Shown here one piece after another: positions 53,630 through 63,627 of a DNA stretch of 64,000 bases. The stretch is from Batillaria attramentaria (Eukaryota > Mollusca > Gastropoda > Batillariidae): positions 298,501 to 362,500 of the forward strand of contig JACVVK020000399.1 in the NCBI GenBank assembly GCA_018292915.2, written 5' to 3'. Below the pieces are notes generated by a model that worked only from the letters and a program-made list of their open reading frames with translations, did no database searches and was not told the DNA's origin. How positions within the stretch are numbered: the stretch's first letter is position 1; each line of letters starts with the position of its first letter. The position numbers were made by a program, and so were the translations under genes.

Positions 53630-55914
53630 TGTGTGAGAAGAAATTTGCCATGTATTTGAACATTAATTATCATGTCCAAGAAAATAGAATTGACATTTTG
53701 TGATGACAGTGAAGGATTAAATTTTGTGGAAGTGAAAATTGTCATTACTGACTCCCCAGTTAGATGTTTAAAAAATGAAATGGAAAATACTTTCTGTTAC
53801 GGCTCCGAGATTACATTTTGAACTTACAGAGTTGATACGACCATTTCAACATCTGCAGGCATAAAAATATTTCATCTGTGTAGCTTCCACAGTTACCTGT
53901 TTGCATGTGCATCAGCTGAAATTGGTATAAATGCTTTCATAACCGTTCACAATGATGTCATTGTTTTCTGTGTTGCAGGCAAGAATCTTCCACCCTGTGT
54001 CTTTCAGCTGGTGAAGCATTCACGGTCACGGCAGTTAGGTTCCTTCCGACCTGTGTGTACGCTTACCGGAGAGTTCGAGTCCAAGCAGTGCATGGGGTCC
54101 ATGTGTTTCTGTGTCGACAAGAAAAACGGAGTGAAGGAACCTGGCACGGAGGTGTATCTGCCTGATGATCCTAATTGTGATGGTGAGTTTGAGGCCTATG
54201 GCGTCACATCATTCAGCTGTCTTTGTATTGCATGTCTGCCATATTGTCTCAACTCGGGAGCCTCGTGATTGCTTTGATCACTGCATTTTGTGATGGTACA
54301 TGTGCCCTGATGTAGGCTTTACAGAGTCAACAATTTCATGCCATAGGCATTGTTTTACAAGAATTTTTAAAGTCAGTAATGCCTCTGGTCCCAGATTTTT
54401 CACATAAAGGAATTTTGTTGGTATTGAATACTTGTCAGTTTTGTGACTTGAGTTTGGCGGTAGAGGAAAGTTGGTTACTCCAGAGGGAAAAATTCTGTTG
54501 AGAAGCCAAAAACTATGAGATAAAAAACTTTCTTACCATTGTCCAATGGTAGTCTGGTTTATGTGCAGACCAGGGTTATACCCCAGGCATATTATCAGCC
54601 CCAGAAGGGGCAAAAGGTGAGAGTGAGTGAGTGAGTGATATTATCAGTGATGACTGCTCACTAATGAACATCATTCTACCAACTCATGAAGTTTCTGCCC
54701 AGTCCCAACTTGCCTGTGAAGCCCTTGTTTTTGCTTGCTATGTGCAGGTGGTCGAACCACACCAGAGAAGGGATTGAGGAAAGAGGAAACACCTAAGGTA
54801 ACTTTAGATGTCTATTTGACTGTTTCAGATGCATGTCATGTGTGTTCCCATTTACAGAGTGGCTTATTGTCTCACTAGACCCTAGCTGTGAAACATTTAT
54901 TGTTTGTTTGTTGTTTTTGCCACCCCTTGATGATGAACACTGGGATGTTGAGAGAATGAATAGAAAACCATACCGCCCTTAAATATTTCGGCACGTGTGT
55001 TGCCTTCATCAGAACATCAGAAACACTTGGATGTTTTCGGATTCGGAGAAAAAAGCTGGAAGTGGTCTACTTAATGTGCATTGTCTGGAAGCCCCTTTTA
55101 GATATATTTATGAATAAAAAATCCGAGAAATAAAAAGCAAACTGCCACCCTGGAGGAAGAAAACTTCTAGCGCCAGCGCCGTGTGACAGTGGCCATCCCG
55201 TTAAGTCTCCCTCCCAACTCTAACTGCTGTTTGCTTTTCACAAACCTTCATTGTATATCTCTTGATGTCTGTCTGTGTGCATGGGTAGTGTGTAGGGATT
55301 AGTGCACAGTAGAAAGTTATTGCCAGTTTTTGTATGCATTTTGTGTTCATTTTCATGGTCTGTCTTACCTGTTTATTTTTATTGGTTCATATGATGTATG
55401 GTATGGTATGATATGGTAGACTTGTCCTCGGCGCACGTATCCATCTCTGCTGAAATGCTCACGGCGCCGCAGGGCTGGAGGACGAAGCAGTGAAAGCCTG
55501 CTGCTGTTAAGCGCTACTTTATGTGCAAACCTCCACCCTGCTATTCACTCTGGTGCGTGCGACAGTATTTCTGTTTACCACGCCACCGGCCACAGCCTAC
55601 TCTTCTTCGAAAGATGAACGTGGGATTTTTAGCGTGCACACTTGATGTATGTGCGTGCGTGTGTGCATTTTATGTGATGCGCATAGTGCTGTTATAAAGT
55701 TTGGCACTTCATTGCTATTATTATTATTATTATCATTAAAGGTTTTTTCACCATTGCAGCAGATCGCCTGATGAGTTTGTAGATGTTTGTAAAGAAGATG
55801 TGAATCTTTTTTTTTCCCACCAGTACACATTACATCCGCCAGTTGTCACCACACCACAGCCAAGAGAAGAAGTGAAAACAGTTAATCCTGTCGATACTAA
55901 GAGTAAGTGTGTCA

Positions 55915-55982
<68 letters not shown>

Positions 55983-57169
55983 GGGAGGGAGAGTGCATGT
56001 TTGCTTGTTTGCGTGCGCACAGAAGTGTGAAATGGTATCATTGATTCTCTTTGAATGTAGCAGATAATAGCTTAGATATTATTAAGATGAAAACTATAGT
56101 CTGGGCATCACATACATGAAAATCATCTTTAAAAATAACACCCCCCCCCCCCCCCAAAAAACAAAAAAAACAAAACCCCAAAACCCCCAGTGACTTTAAT
56201 TTACGGCTTGTAAAGTCTAACTATAATGCTTTCGGTCTTTTTGTTGTTTTGTTGCCTGCCTTGTCCTCATTTGACTTATCTGTGGTGTTTGTCACAGTTG
56301 ATAAAGGTGACAAAGATGAAGACAAAACAGAGAAGCCACCTAAAGGTGACACTGATGACAAAGATGAAGACAAAACAGAGAAGCCACCTGTGTCAAACGA
56401 GACAGGAGACAGCGGGCCTATGAAAGAGCCAAGCTCAGCTGCTCATGTCATGACGCAGCCAGGAATACTGGCAGGTAAGACTAAGAGGGTAGGCAGTACT
56501 GAAGTACAGTACATGTACTACAATCACAAGATTTCTGATTAATTATTGAAACGCTTTTCCTCCCTACCCCAACGCCCTCTTTTCCTCCCTACCCCAACGC
56601 CCTCTTTTCCTCGCTCTTTTTTTTTTTGTGTGCTAGAGGAGATATTTTCCCTTACAGTACTTGTACAAGCACTGTTTTCTTCCCCTTAGTTTGGTTTTCA
56701 CATTTTATTGGGCTATTGCCTAGTACACCTTTTTTGTTGTGTGTGTTCGGCTCAGCTGTTGGTATGAAAGGCCTGTCGGTGGCTGTTTTAACTTTGATGA
56801 TGATTGGCCAAAATATTTCCATTCTCATGGTGTCTGTGGGATGGGGGGAAGGAAGAGTAAAATACAAAAAAAAAAAAAAAAAAAAACCCTGTAAAGAATT
56901 TTTAGAAGAGATGTCTTGAGGTTCTTCAAGTTCCTTGACATGAGGTGGCATAGAATTTCATTAGGTTGGTGGTGGTGTTAACTGTGTGTCCTTTTGTTGC
57001 AGCCATCATTGGAGGGTCCGTCGTGTTCCTTCTCTGCGCTGTCCTCCTCATCATGTTCATCGTTTACCGCATGCGGAAAAAGGACGAGGGCAGCTACGCG
57101 CTCGACGAACCAAAGAAGATGCCCAACTACTCGTACCAGCGTGCCCCAGACAGGGAGTTCTATGCGTGA
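30086..57169 (+). CDS. SDC: Syndecan with two thyroglobulin type-1 domains (eight coding exons, 392 aa)
   Basis: Exons 30086-30187, 52834-52972, 53333-53593, 53979-54182, 54748-54797, 55824-55902, 56298-56474 and 57003-57169 join in frame to 393 codons. The start ATG is followed by a signal peptide (1-18, ALLVLANA). Residues 49-54 and 67-72 are SGSGSG in acidic surroundings, heparan-sulphate attachment sites. Residues 104-165 and 174-234 are thyroglobulin type-1 domains with six cysteines each. Thr/Pro and Lys/Asp/Glu-rich stalk follows, with one N-glycosylation sequon (Asn312). The membrane helix is ~338-359. The tail has the conserved C1 (RMRKKDEGSYALDEPKK), a short variable part and C2 ending EFYA, a PDZ ligand. 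Syndecans are cell-surface co-receptors linking matrix and growth factors to the actin skeleton. The tail makes the assignment firm; the thyroglobulin domains are not part of vertebrate, fly or worm syndecans as I know them. Confidence 0.93.
30188..42960 (+). other. Left part of syndecan intron 1
   Basis: No exon with matching splice sites and phase on either strand. Low-repeat AT-rich sequence dominates, with a G run at 31461-31475, a C-rich tract at 36017-36042, another G-rich tract at 37438-37462 and a TG tract at 42473-42533. Single-copy appearance over long distances could mean regulatory sequence, but nothing specific was identified. Confidence 0.5.
42473..42533. repeat. (TG)n microsatellite
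   Basis: About 30 TG units in syndecan intron 1. Confidence 0.95.
42973..43075 (-). mobile_element. Possible LINE 3' tail, minus strand
   Basis: Read on the minus strand: aaaggcgtctccttcaaatgaatttcatt followed by (ATT)n, resembling the tails of the two CR1/L2-like fragments. Coding sequence is absent, so the assignment is weak. Confidence 0.3.
43685..43731. repeat. (TG)n microsatellite, interrupted
   Basis: Two TG runs separated by tcact, in syndecan intron 1. Confidence 0.9.
45440..45513. repeat. (CG)n/(CA)n compound microsatellite
   Basis: A (GC)n run continues into (AC)n, in syndecan intron 1. Confidence 0.95.
45957..46011. repeat. (TG)n microsatellite
   Basis: About 26 TG units in syndecan intron 1. 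Confidence 0.95.
47090..47557 (+). mobile_element. 5'-truncated CR1/L2-like LINE fragment with reverse-transcriptase C-terminus
   Basis: The + strand encodes LHWLPVYFRLQYKI, GTLPPYLSASLVTY and QPSRTLRSS. After a frameshift near 47250-47285 it encodes ALFQFWNSLPAHQRN and FKSSLKTFLF, the standard end of CR1/L2/Jockey-group reverse transcriptases. The 3' UTR ends aatgcgccctacaaatgcca with an (ATT)n tail at about 47541-47557. It is a dead copy lying in syndecan intron 1. Confidence 0.75.
48122..48198. repeat. (CA)n microsatellite
   Basis: About 38 CA units in syndecan intron 1. Confidence 0.95.
49170..49640 (+). repeat. Three degenerate tandem units of ~184 bp
   Basis: Units begin near 49182, 49366 and 49549 with aagttt-c-aca-c-atta and continue with a variant of attgttct, then cacgagtt-ca-gcac. 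C-rich and T-rich tracts lie between. It looks like an old tandem duplication in syndecan intron 1. Confidence 0.6.
50896..52322 (+). repeat. ~1.4-kb tandem array bounded by a 12-base inverted repeat, with AGGTCAAGGTCA motifs
   Basis: The left limit GGCTCCCTTGTG (50896-50907) is exactly inverted at the right (CACAAGGGAGCC, 52311-52322). Inside, units of about 135-145 bp (one longer) repeat: ctttaacattggcattttct, caaacagcagaggca-caaa, ttggcat-atgatagaca, then a core TGACCTTGAC-nn-AAGGTCAAGGtca. Cores lie near 51122, 51270, 51415, 51559, 51696, 51829, 52022 and 52156, alternating between ...GGTCATTAAAGC and ...GGCCATACAA, which suggests a dimeric higher-order unit. A CTGTCTG/TG tract at the left matches the copy at 4743. 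Confidence 0.8.
50958..51012. repeat. (TG)n microsatellite within the array
   Basis: Follows a CTGTCTGTCTG run at the left end of the array. Confidence 0.95.
52351..52395. repeat. (TG)n microsatellite
   Basis: About 22 TG units just right of the array. Confidence 0.95.
52553..52725 (+). mobile_element. tRNA-derived SINE
   Basis: GACAGTCGAGTGGTTGAGC resembles the D-arm/box A part of Ser/Leu tRNA and is followed at tRNA-like spacing by a box B-like GAGTTTGATTCCT. The body ends ggacattaaacccgaaaac. It lies about 110 bases before syndecan exon 2. Confidence 0.55.
52834..52972 (+). CDS. SDC: Syndecan exon 2: glycosaminoglycan attachment region
   Basis: Acceptor gtgttgcag, donor G/gtactt, phase 0-1. 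It encodes both Ser-Gly clusters flanked by Asp/Glu, the setting that favours heparan sulphate chains. Confidence 0.92.
53333..53593 (+). CDS. SDC: Syndecan exon 3: thyroglobulin type-1 domain 1
   Basis: Phase 1-1 exon. A Thr/Pro linker is followed by cysteines at protein positions 104, 122, 133, 142, 144 and 165, with GDY, QC and CWC motifs in the family order. The donor GAAG/gtgtgt lies at the start of a TG run. Confidence 0.92.
53979..54182 (+). CDS. SDC: Syndecan exon 4: thyroglobulin type-1 domain 2
   Basis: Phase 1-1 exon. Cysteines at 174, 194, 205, 210, 212 and 234; CWC is replaced by CFC and GDY by GEF. Basic residues (KHSRSR) stand before the second cysteine. Confidence 0.92.
54748..54797 (+). 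CDS. SDC: Syndecan exon 5: short linker
   Basis: 16 codons plus two bases (phase 1-0), basic (RTTPEKGLRKEETPK). A dibasic-containing linker after the cysteine-rich part could be a protease-accessible site (inference). Confidence 0.85.
55395..55740. other. Repeat-like stretch in syndecan intron 5
   Basis: GC-rich compared with its surroundings and ends in an (ATT)n tract at 55718-55735, which suggests an old retroelement. No coding remnant or inverted ends were recognised. Confidence 0.3.
55824..55902 (+). CDS. SDC: Syndecan exon 6: Thr/Pro stalk
   Basis: Phase 0-1 after acceptor tttcccaccag, donor AGA/gtaagt. Encodes YTLHPPVVTTPQPREE. Confidence 0.86.
55917..55982. repeat. (TG)n(AG)n compound microsatellite
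   Basis: Lies 14 bases after the donor of syndecan exon 6. Confidence 0.95.
56298..56474 (+). CDS. SDC: Syndecan exon 7: juxtamembrane stalk with tandem charged repeat
   Basis: Phase 1-1. The peptide DKDEDKTEKPP occurs twice, encoded by 33-base stretches at 56309-56341 and 56357-56389 that are identical, 48 bases apart. The only extracellular N-glycosylation sequon (NET, Asn312) follows. Confidence 0.9.
57003..57169 (+). CDS. SDC: Syndecan exon 8: membrane helix and cytoplasmic tail
   Basis: The helix AIIGGSVVFLLCAVLLIMF is followed by RMRKKDEGSYALDEPKK and QRAPDREFYA, then TGA at 57167-57169. The C1 part binds cytoskeletal adaptors and the EFYA end binds PDZ proteins in known syndecans. 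Confidence 0.96.
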
Positions 57170-60100
57170 TTGAAGAGGGACTCGGTGAACGAGTGACTGT
57201 GGAATTGTGAAGAGCCAACTGAATTTATGAGTGGAAAGACCTTGTTGAGAACAAAATGGGTTTTTTTTAGGGCTGTAATTCCATAGATCTGACTCAAATG
57301 GGAGTTGAACCATTGATGACATATTTAGCCTTTTGAGCGCGCAGGTGTGGTTTTCATATAGCATATTTCAGGCCAGGACTATAACTGGTTTGGGAGGAAG
57401 AAAAGAACACGGGATGGCCGGTTTCCCGATAATCTTCCTGACTATTCTGTTTTTCGGGATTTGGGTGAAGATGGAAATTCAAGCGGACAATTTTCTGAAT
57501 GGAAGTTATAACCTGGTTTCCACTTGCGCACATGGGGTTTGAAAACGGAAAAAGAGTGCCTGTAACTTTTGCTGGGTGGGGGATGGGGTATGAGTTAGGG
57601 AATAAGTGCACAAGTAATCTGTCCCAGTTTTTTGGTGAGTCGTAAAACATGAGACACCTACAGCATACCAGGAGAAGACAAGTCATTGCCTCTTGAAGGC
57701 CCTCGGACTTCTCTCCCTTTCGTAGATTGAAGGTCACGCTTAGGTTGGGGTCTGTGAAGGTTAATGCCTGTAGCAACGTGGGCAGAAGGATGAAGAAGTA
57801 GCTCCATTGTTTGTACCTTCACATCGAAGAACGAATGTTTGTACCAAAGACTAGTTTGTAGAAGTTTGAGGGGAGAGAAGTCTGTTTAGAAGGGCCTTAC
57901 CTGGAGGTTGAGATCAAAAATGCTAAATACACAGAAAGATGGTTCAATAGGTGGTGTAATTTCTGTGTTGTTACAACGTGTACTTAAGTTTGGTGGCTAC
58001 GGAAGTGGATTTAAACAGCAGTGCCTATGGGAGCATGTCTGTTAGTTTTGTACCTCAGTGTTGGTTTGTGTGTACATTTTCTGTTTGGAGTTTTCATTGG
58101 TAGAAAATTCGTTTGTGTTGTGGAAGTAGCAACAGACTTCGGCACATTTTTTCTTTTTTCGATTCCTTTAAACAACACCTGCAATTGGGGTATCTGCTCA
58201 GTAGTGCAGTTCGATACCAGTCTCGTTAATAAATGAACTGAACAAAACTACAGGTAACATGGATCAATCCGTTTACATGGTACTGGCGGCCATGTTTTTA
58301 ACCTACCTCCTTGTTTATATAGGCCATGTTTAATCAATTCCCCAATACAGTGTTGGGTCTTATGTTCCGAGAGTGATTTTTTTTTTTTTTTTTCAGTGAA
58401 GGAATCAATTTTCAAGGTATTTAATTCTGTGTACAGATCTATGTATCAGGCAAGGTGAGATGCAGTTTGGATTGACTTTATCGTGTATAATTTTTCCCCA
58501 GGTGGGTGATCTAAGATATCGTCGTTGCGGCTTCTCACCCATCAAATCCCTAGCAGTATCTTGCTCAGAACTAATGTATATCCGCATCTGTGCAGAGATT
58601 TCCAATGTAAAATTACATTTTAGAACATGTAGTCAATATGCTCATCGGATACAGAAAAGGATAATGAATTATGAAGGTGAAAATTGATTTTTTTAAATTT
58701 TTTTTTTTTAACCATTACAGTACCATACATACCAAACTAAGTAACACTGAGCATTTAGTAGTTGTCTGTTGTTTATTTGAAAGCATTCTAAGCGAGTCTT
58801 CAGGAGTGCATATATTCTGTTGTATGTATTGGTATGTTGTGAATTGTTCAGACTCAGAGACAGGCTATCATTTTCGTCATGTTCGTTCTTGTGTTGTGCA
58901 TGTTTTTTTTCACTTCTTGATGATTTGTGAAACTGGTTAAATGTTAAAACTTTGATCGCTTTTGGTTGTATTGTTACAGAGTTTTTTTTCCCCCCGCAGA
59001 TTTTAAACTTTACATCTGGTTATGTTGAGTTCCATTAGCTGTTTTTTTTATTTTTTTTTTTTAAGAAGTTAGAGACATTGTTCAGAAGTTGCTTGTGTTT
59101 TTGTCTCGGCGCTGCCGCATTCATTTTATTGATGGTTATTTGTTGTAATCTTCAACCCCATTTATGTGATTTCCTTTTCTTGTGCACATTTTCAGTTTTG
59201 TCCGTTTGCTCTACGTGTGTTTTCCTTCCCTCAGTTTGAAAGTAGGAAGCGAGGACTTGGTCTGCCATAATGTTTGGTCATGTGGGTTCCACTTCAGCAA
59301 AATTTCTCAAAACTGAAAAATGCCAAAACATTCGGGATTTTCGCAAACTTGTGTGGGATGTGGATTTCACATGGCTGGTTTGTACACATTGTGAACACTT
59401 GCCACTGCAAATACATTGACAGAGGAACACAAGCCTTTCGAAAAATCTCTTTTGTGCATGCTCTCCATGAAAAAAAAAAAAAATTGCTGAGGACATAATT
59501 TTGTTGCTGTGTTGGGTAATTGGTAAATCAGCTGAAAAAGTGAAAGAAAAATTCTTTTGTTTGCACCTTTAAAACAACTTTCTGATGAAGTTTCCTTTGA
59601 ATTTTGCTGTTAAGTGGATTCTTTAGCCAATTGACTATTTTTAGCATAACCTATGCAGACTGAACCAGTATGTTAGACTTAGTGAAGTAGAAATTTATCA
59701 GCTGTTTTATTAATGTGATACAAAGGGTGCATATTTTGTGCTCTGCCACACAAACAATCCCACCTGAAATAATCCCCTCGGTATTTCCCTCACTGCTTGT
59801 ATTTTATGGGATATTTTCTTGTGTATCAATTGGTCCTGTTGGACATACACTTCACAGGAATTGTTGGTGCAGCTGTATATTGGTGTAGTGTCACCAGGCT
59901 GTGAGCGACTAGCAGTATGTTTCTTGCCTGGAGCATTACGGTACCCACTACAGTATCCTCTGCTCTTACATGGCATTTAGAGAACTTTATTTCTGTGTGA
60001 AATTTGGAAGTGACAAAGTTGAAGTTTGGGATGGGAGCTGGGGAATGTATGGTTCTAACATTGTCTTGATCATCTACCTTCTGTCAAAACTTACATGGTG

Positions 60101-60228
60101 TGTTTGGTTGAATGGATTGCGTGAAAGTTCTGAGAGTGTGTTCTGCCTGATCACTTATTACGCATTTAAGGCAACTGTGTGTGTTCCATAATGTCTGTCA
60201 TTTTTGTCTGTGTGCATATATAAATAAA
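57170..60228 (+). other. SDC: Syndecan 3' UTR with two candidate polyadenylation signals
   Basis: T-rich non-coding sequence after the stop. AATAAA at 58228-58233 would give a 1.06-kb UTR and AATAAA at 60223-60228 a 3.06-kb UTR. No coding exon was found on either strand. Confidence 0.5.
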
Positions 60229-62695
60229 TTTTTCGGATTAGAACTTCTGAGGGACTTTTTGCAGTGAGAGATGGAAGCAAGACAGGTTTACTGTGTGTTT
60301 CAGTTGTGAAATTTGCCAGATGAACAAGAGATGATGTTCAACTTTCATACAAATTCATTTATGGCTTTGGTGCTCATTTTGTAAGGAGCTCATTTGTTTG
60401 TGTAATGTTCAAGTTGTAAAAGTTCTTTGCTGGCAGGGGATAAAAAAAATCTGTGTCGCTGGAATAAAATTGTGACAAAAGGCTGCTCAGTGAACTTTCT
60501 ATATTGGTGAACTATTTCCGAGCCGTCAAATCTGAAAAGAATTGAATTTGTTGAAAATGCTTGACACAGTTTGGCCACACTACTTCCAGTTAGGCCTGTT
60601 CAGGCAGGTAAGAGCTAATGATTCACAAACACATCTTAGGCAAGACTTGCCGTTTACATGGCTTGTAGAGCTCAATATGACGAAAAACATGCCAGATGCA
60701 AAAAAACCTCGTAGCCATGTATATTTGTGGACAGTCCAAATACTCTTATTACACTCTGGGACATTCAGTTGAAAGACGACGCCATACTTTTTGGAGTAGT
60801 TTTGAAATTCCAAGAGAATTCTGAGTAGCTGGTACGTGTTTGTTTTGTGTGCCAGTATGCCTCTACACCTGAATCTTGGGTCTGTATATTTGCATGTCCG
60901 TTCAACAGCAACATCATCTTTGCCTGTCATGTGGTGCATCAGTTCTGTCTATAATTAAATTATGTATGGATCACTAAGGTTAGAGTTCACAATTAGTAAC
61001 ATCGTGGTCACAATGCCATCATACTGTATATTATATCCCACCATTTTGTCGTAAGCCCCCCTTTACAATATCGTGCTGTGTGCGTCTCATCAGCTTACAA
61101 TTAGCGGTCCAACAATACTAGCTACAGAAGTCCTTTTAGTGACGTAGTGTTTGTGTGCCTACAGAACAGATTCTGCTGTAAATACATATTGTCATCATCT
61201 CTTTCCCTATAGGGTTTTGCCTGTGACATCAGAGAATACAAATCTGGTAAAATCTAAAAATATTTTCCCACACAGACACAGTTCGATAGCTTTTGAAATG
61301 GTCTTGGACATCGAAAACTTTGGGTGGGCGAGTTGGTGGGTTATTGGTAACTTGTGATTAATACGGGTGCTTTACTTGTGTATGTGCTAATACTGCATTA
61401 CAGGACCACCGATTCAAGCAAGGTGTTTGTACACACATGCTAACACACAGAGGCAAACTACAATTGAATTCTCTGATGCCACATGCTGTAAAATGTCTGT
61501 CATGTAGGGTCTGCACAAAGGGTTCCATAATTTTAATCTTGAATTGTATAATTTTGACAATAAAAACATGTTACGAAAAACAGCACAGTCCTCTCATTTG
61601 TGTCAAACTGTAAATATGGCAAGCTGTATGTGTTTAAGCAATACATGTACTGCGATGATAATGATTTACACTGTCTCGTCTCACTGCCCTTGCAGGCCAT
61701 ATAACATTACAGGAATACAAAGCATTAATCACACACACACACAATTACCGGGAAAACCTTCAGGTCAAGAAGGCATGATGGAGAGACCGGCTCTCGTCAT
61801 GGGTGTTGACACAGTGCAGGACTCAAGATGGAGATTGGAAAACGCACTATCCTCCCAGAAATTTCTAGCCTCAGGCTGTGCATTATATACACACAAACAC
61901 GACATCACATCATATCAGCCTGGGCCAGCAACTACTGAAATGATCATGCTACTGCTGCTTTGCATGACACAGCAATTCGCCCTTGAGGGATGAATTAAGT
62001 TTTATCTCATCTTAACCGATAATTTCCCTTGAGGGACGAATAAAGTTTATTTTATCCTGTATTCTGCTAGCACTGCTACTTAGCAGCTACATGTACAGAC
62101 AGCACTGTAACAGGTGAGAGCAGCATGATGGCTACATAAGATTACTGGCAACCAATACAGATAACAGAATGGACTGGATGGCTGATGGATGTAACCAATG
62201 GACATGTTTGGACAGGAGGGAAAAGTGTTTGCATATGGTAGTCAGTATGGAAGTTTTGCAGAGTTTGGTTTTTCCAAACAATTCACTAGCTGTTTTCAAA
62301 GCTAATACTCTTGACACATTCTCAAAATAAAAATCAAATTGTACAAAACTTTCAGACCAGCAACAGCACAGCACATGTAAAAAACAACAACAACCAAAAA
62401 AACCCCAAATAAACAAAAATAACAAGAAAACAGCCAAAAAAAAACAAAACACCCAAAACAAAAAGAAACACACACACATACAAACCACTGAACAGGCATA
62501 ATTCTGAAGATCTTAGAACAAATGTTTTCACAATTCTGAACTCAGAAAACTGCTTCCAGTGCCTGCATATATACTCTTTACATATATATACTTTCAGTAC
62601 ATATTCTAAAGATGTACACAATGTCTGATGTTTTTGTTTTTCCCCCCTCCTCGCTGAAGTTGGTGTCTTCTTGTAAAGTTTACATTGTCGCCTAT
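60229..62695. other. Intergenic gap and RCC1L 3' UTR
   Basis: AT-rich, no exon on either strand. The gap between the two converging genes is at most 2.5 kb. The minus-strand AATAAA within 62046-62052 is the best candidate for the end of RCC1L. Confidence 0.45.
61986..62058 (+). mobile_element. Tandem retrotransposon tail remnants
   Basis: Two near-copies of CCTTGAGGGA-GAAT-AAGTTTTAT (about 61981 and 62028) end in TCTCATC/TTTATCC, the kind of 3' end seen on LINE copies. On the minus strand the same place offers AATAAA for the neighbouring RCC1L gene. Confidence 0.35.
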
Positions 62696-62773
62696 TCACG
62701 TAAAAGACTTGCACAAAGCGACAGTGTGGTCCACTCCGCAGGCCAGAGCGTGTGCCTCTGCTGGTATGGAAAC
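62696..62773 (-). CDS. RCC1L: RCC1L terminal exon
   Basis: Acceptor ttttctcag; 25 codons plus TGA; encodes the closing blade strand LACGVDHTVALCKSF. Confidence 0.88.
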   Translation of the reverse strand, partial: VSIPAEAHALACGVDHTVALCKSFT

Positions 62774-63627
62774 CTGAGAAAACAAAACATAACTGGATTT
62801 ATCTCAACATCTAGTACAGTGTACTGGTCACCACTCTTACAGTTCTTTTTCTACCTCCTGCATAATTTTGATAATCAGGCAACTGTTGTGGTTCTGTAAC
62901 ACTTGGTTTGCAAGGAAGAGCACACCATGGAAAAAAATCTGGAAATCGGGCTTAATGCTTAGGTCTTTAGAATCACTAATGGAAAGATCTCATGTGAAGA
63001 AATCAAGGGCTAGAACTTGCATACATGAAATAATAACCTCTGCCACAGACTTAATGAAGCCTACCTAGATACCGCTTTTAGACAGCTCTTTACCTTCAGG
63101 GGGAAGAACTGGTTTTCATTTGTTCCAAGGCCGAGACAACCCTGTCGGCTGTGTCCCCAGCTGTAAACATCTCCATTGTCTGAAAAAAAAAAAGCAATAA
63201 AGCAAAATAACAAAAAAGCAAGTAAACATCTGTCATTTCACTCTTTCAAAGCATCCTCTCTCTCACACACACATATGCACATGTATGCGCACACACTTAA
63301 GGACAAGACAATTAAAACAAAAATACATCTACCACCACCACAAGACACTGCTTTCTCTTTACAACAGTGTGGAAAGGTGGTTATTATCTGTGCTGTGTGA
63401 AAACTTTGCTGAGTTAGGAGACACCTTTCGCATTACAAGCACCAATCACTGACCTGTCAAAGCCACAAAATGCCCAAGACCACATTTGATGTCGATCACT
63501 TTGGTATGGGGCTCCAGCTCGTTGCGGCCGAACAGCGTCGGGGGGATCTGTGTTGGCGTGTCCGACGACTCGAGTGCTGGCCCTTTACCCAGAATGCCAT
63601 AACCCCACACAAACACTTGACCTTTGT
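62696..63627 (-). CDS. RCC1L: RCC1L (RCC1-like G exchanging factor-like), last three exons, C-terminal 111 residues
   Basis: Minus-strand exons 63627-63454, 63179-63094 and 62773-62696 join in frame (phase 1 entry; junction phases 1, then 0) and end in TGA at 62698-62696. The protein segment carries RCC1-type blades: GQVFVWGYGILGKGPALE with DIKCGLGHFVALT, then GDVYSWGHSRQGCLGLGTN, then HALACGVDHTVALCKSFT at the end. The WGYGILGKGP and IPPTLFG wording and the short C-terminus fit RCC1L (formerly WBSCR16) rather than RCC1 or HERC proteins. In mammals the protein is mitochondrial and linked to mitoribosome assembly and to OPA1. The 5' exons lie beyond the right edge. The gene converges on syndecan. 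Confidence 0.88.
63094..63179 (-). CDS. RCC1L: RCC1L exon (second from end)
   Basis: Acceptor is a long T run then CAG, donor AAG/gtaaag; 86 bases, phase 1-0; encodes GDVYSWGHSRQGCLGLGT. Confidence 0.88.
63454..63627 (-). CDS. RCC1L: RCC1L exon (third from end)
   Basis: Acceptor tttgcag and donor ACAG/gtcagt on the minus strand; 174 bases, phase 1-1; encodes one RCC1 blade with the VFVWGYG and CGLGHFVAL landmarks. Confidence 0.88.

Noticed and set aside
56557..56612. 27-bp tandem duplication (cctccctaccccaacgccct)
   Set aside because: A simple local duplication in an intron, without further significance.
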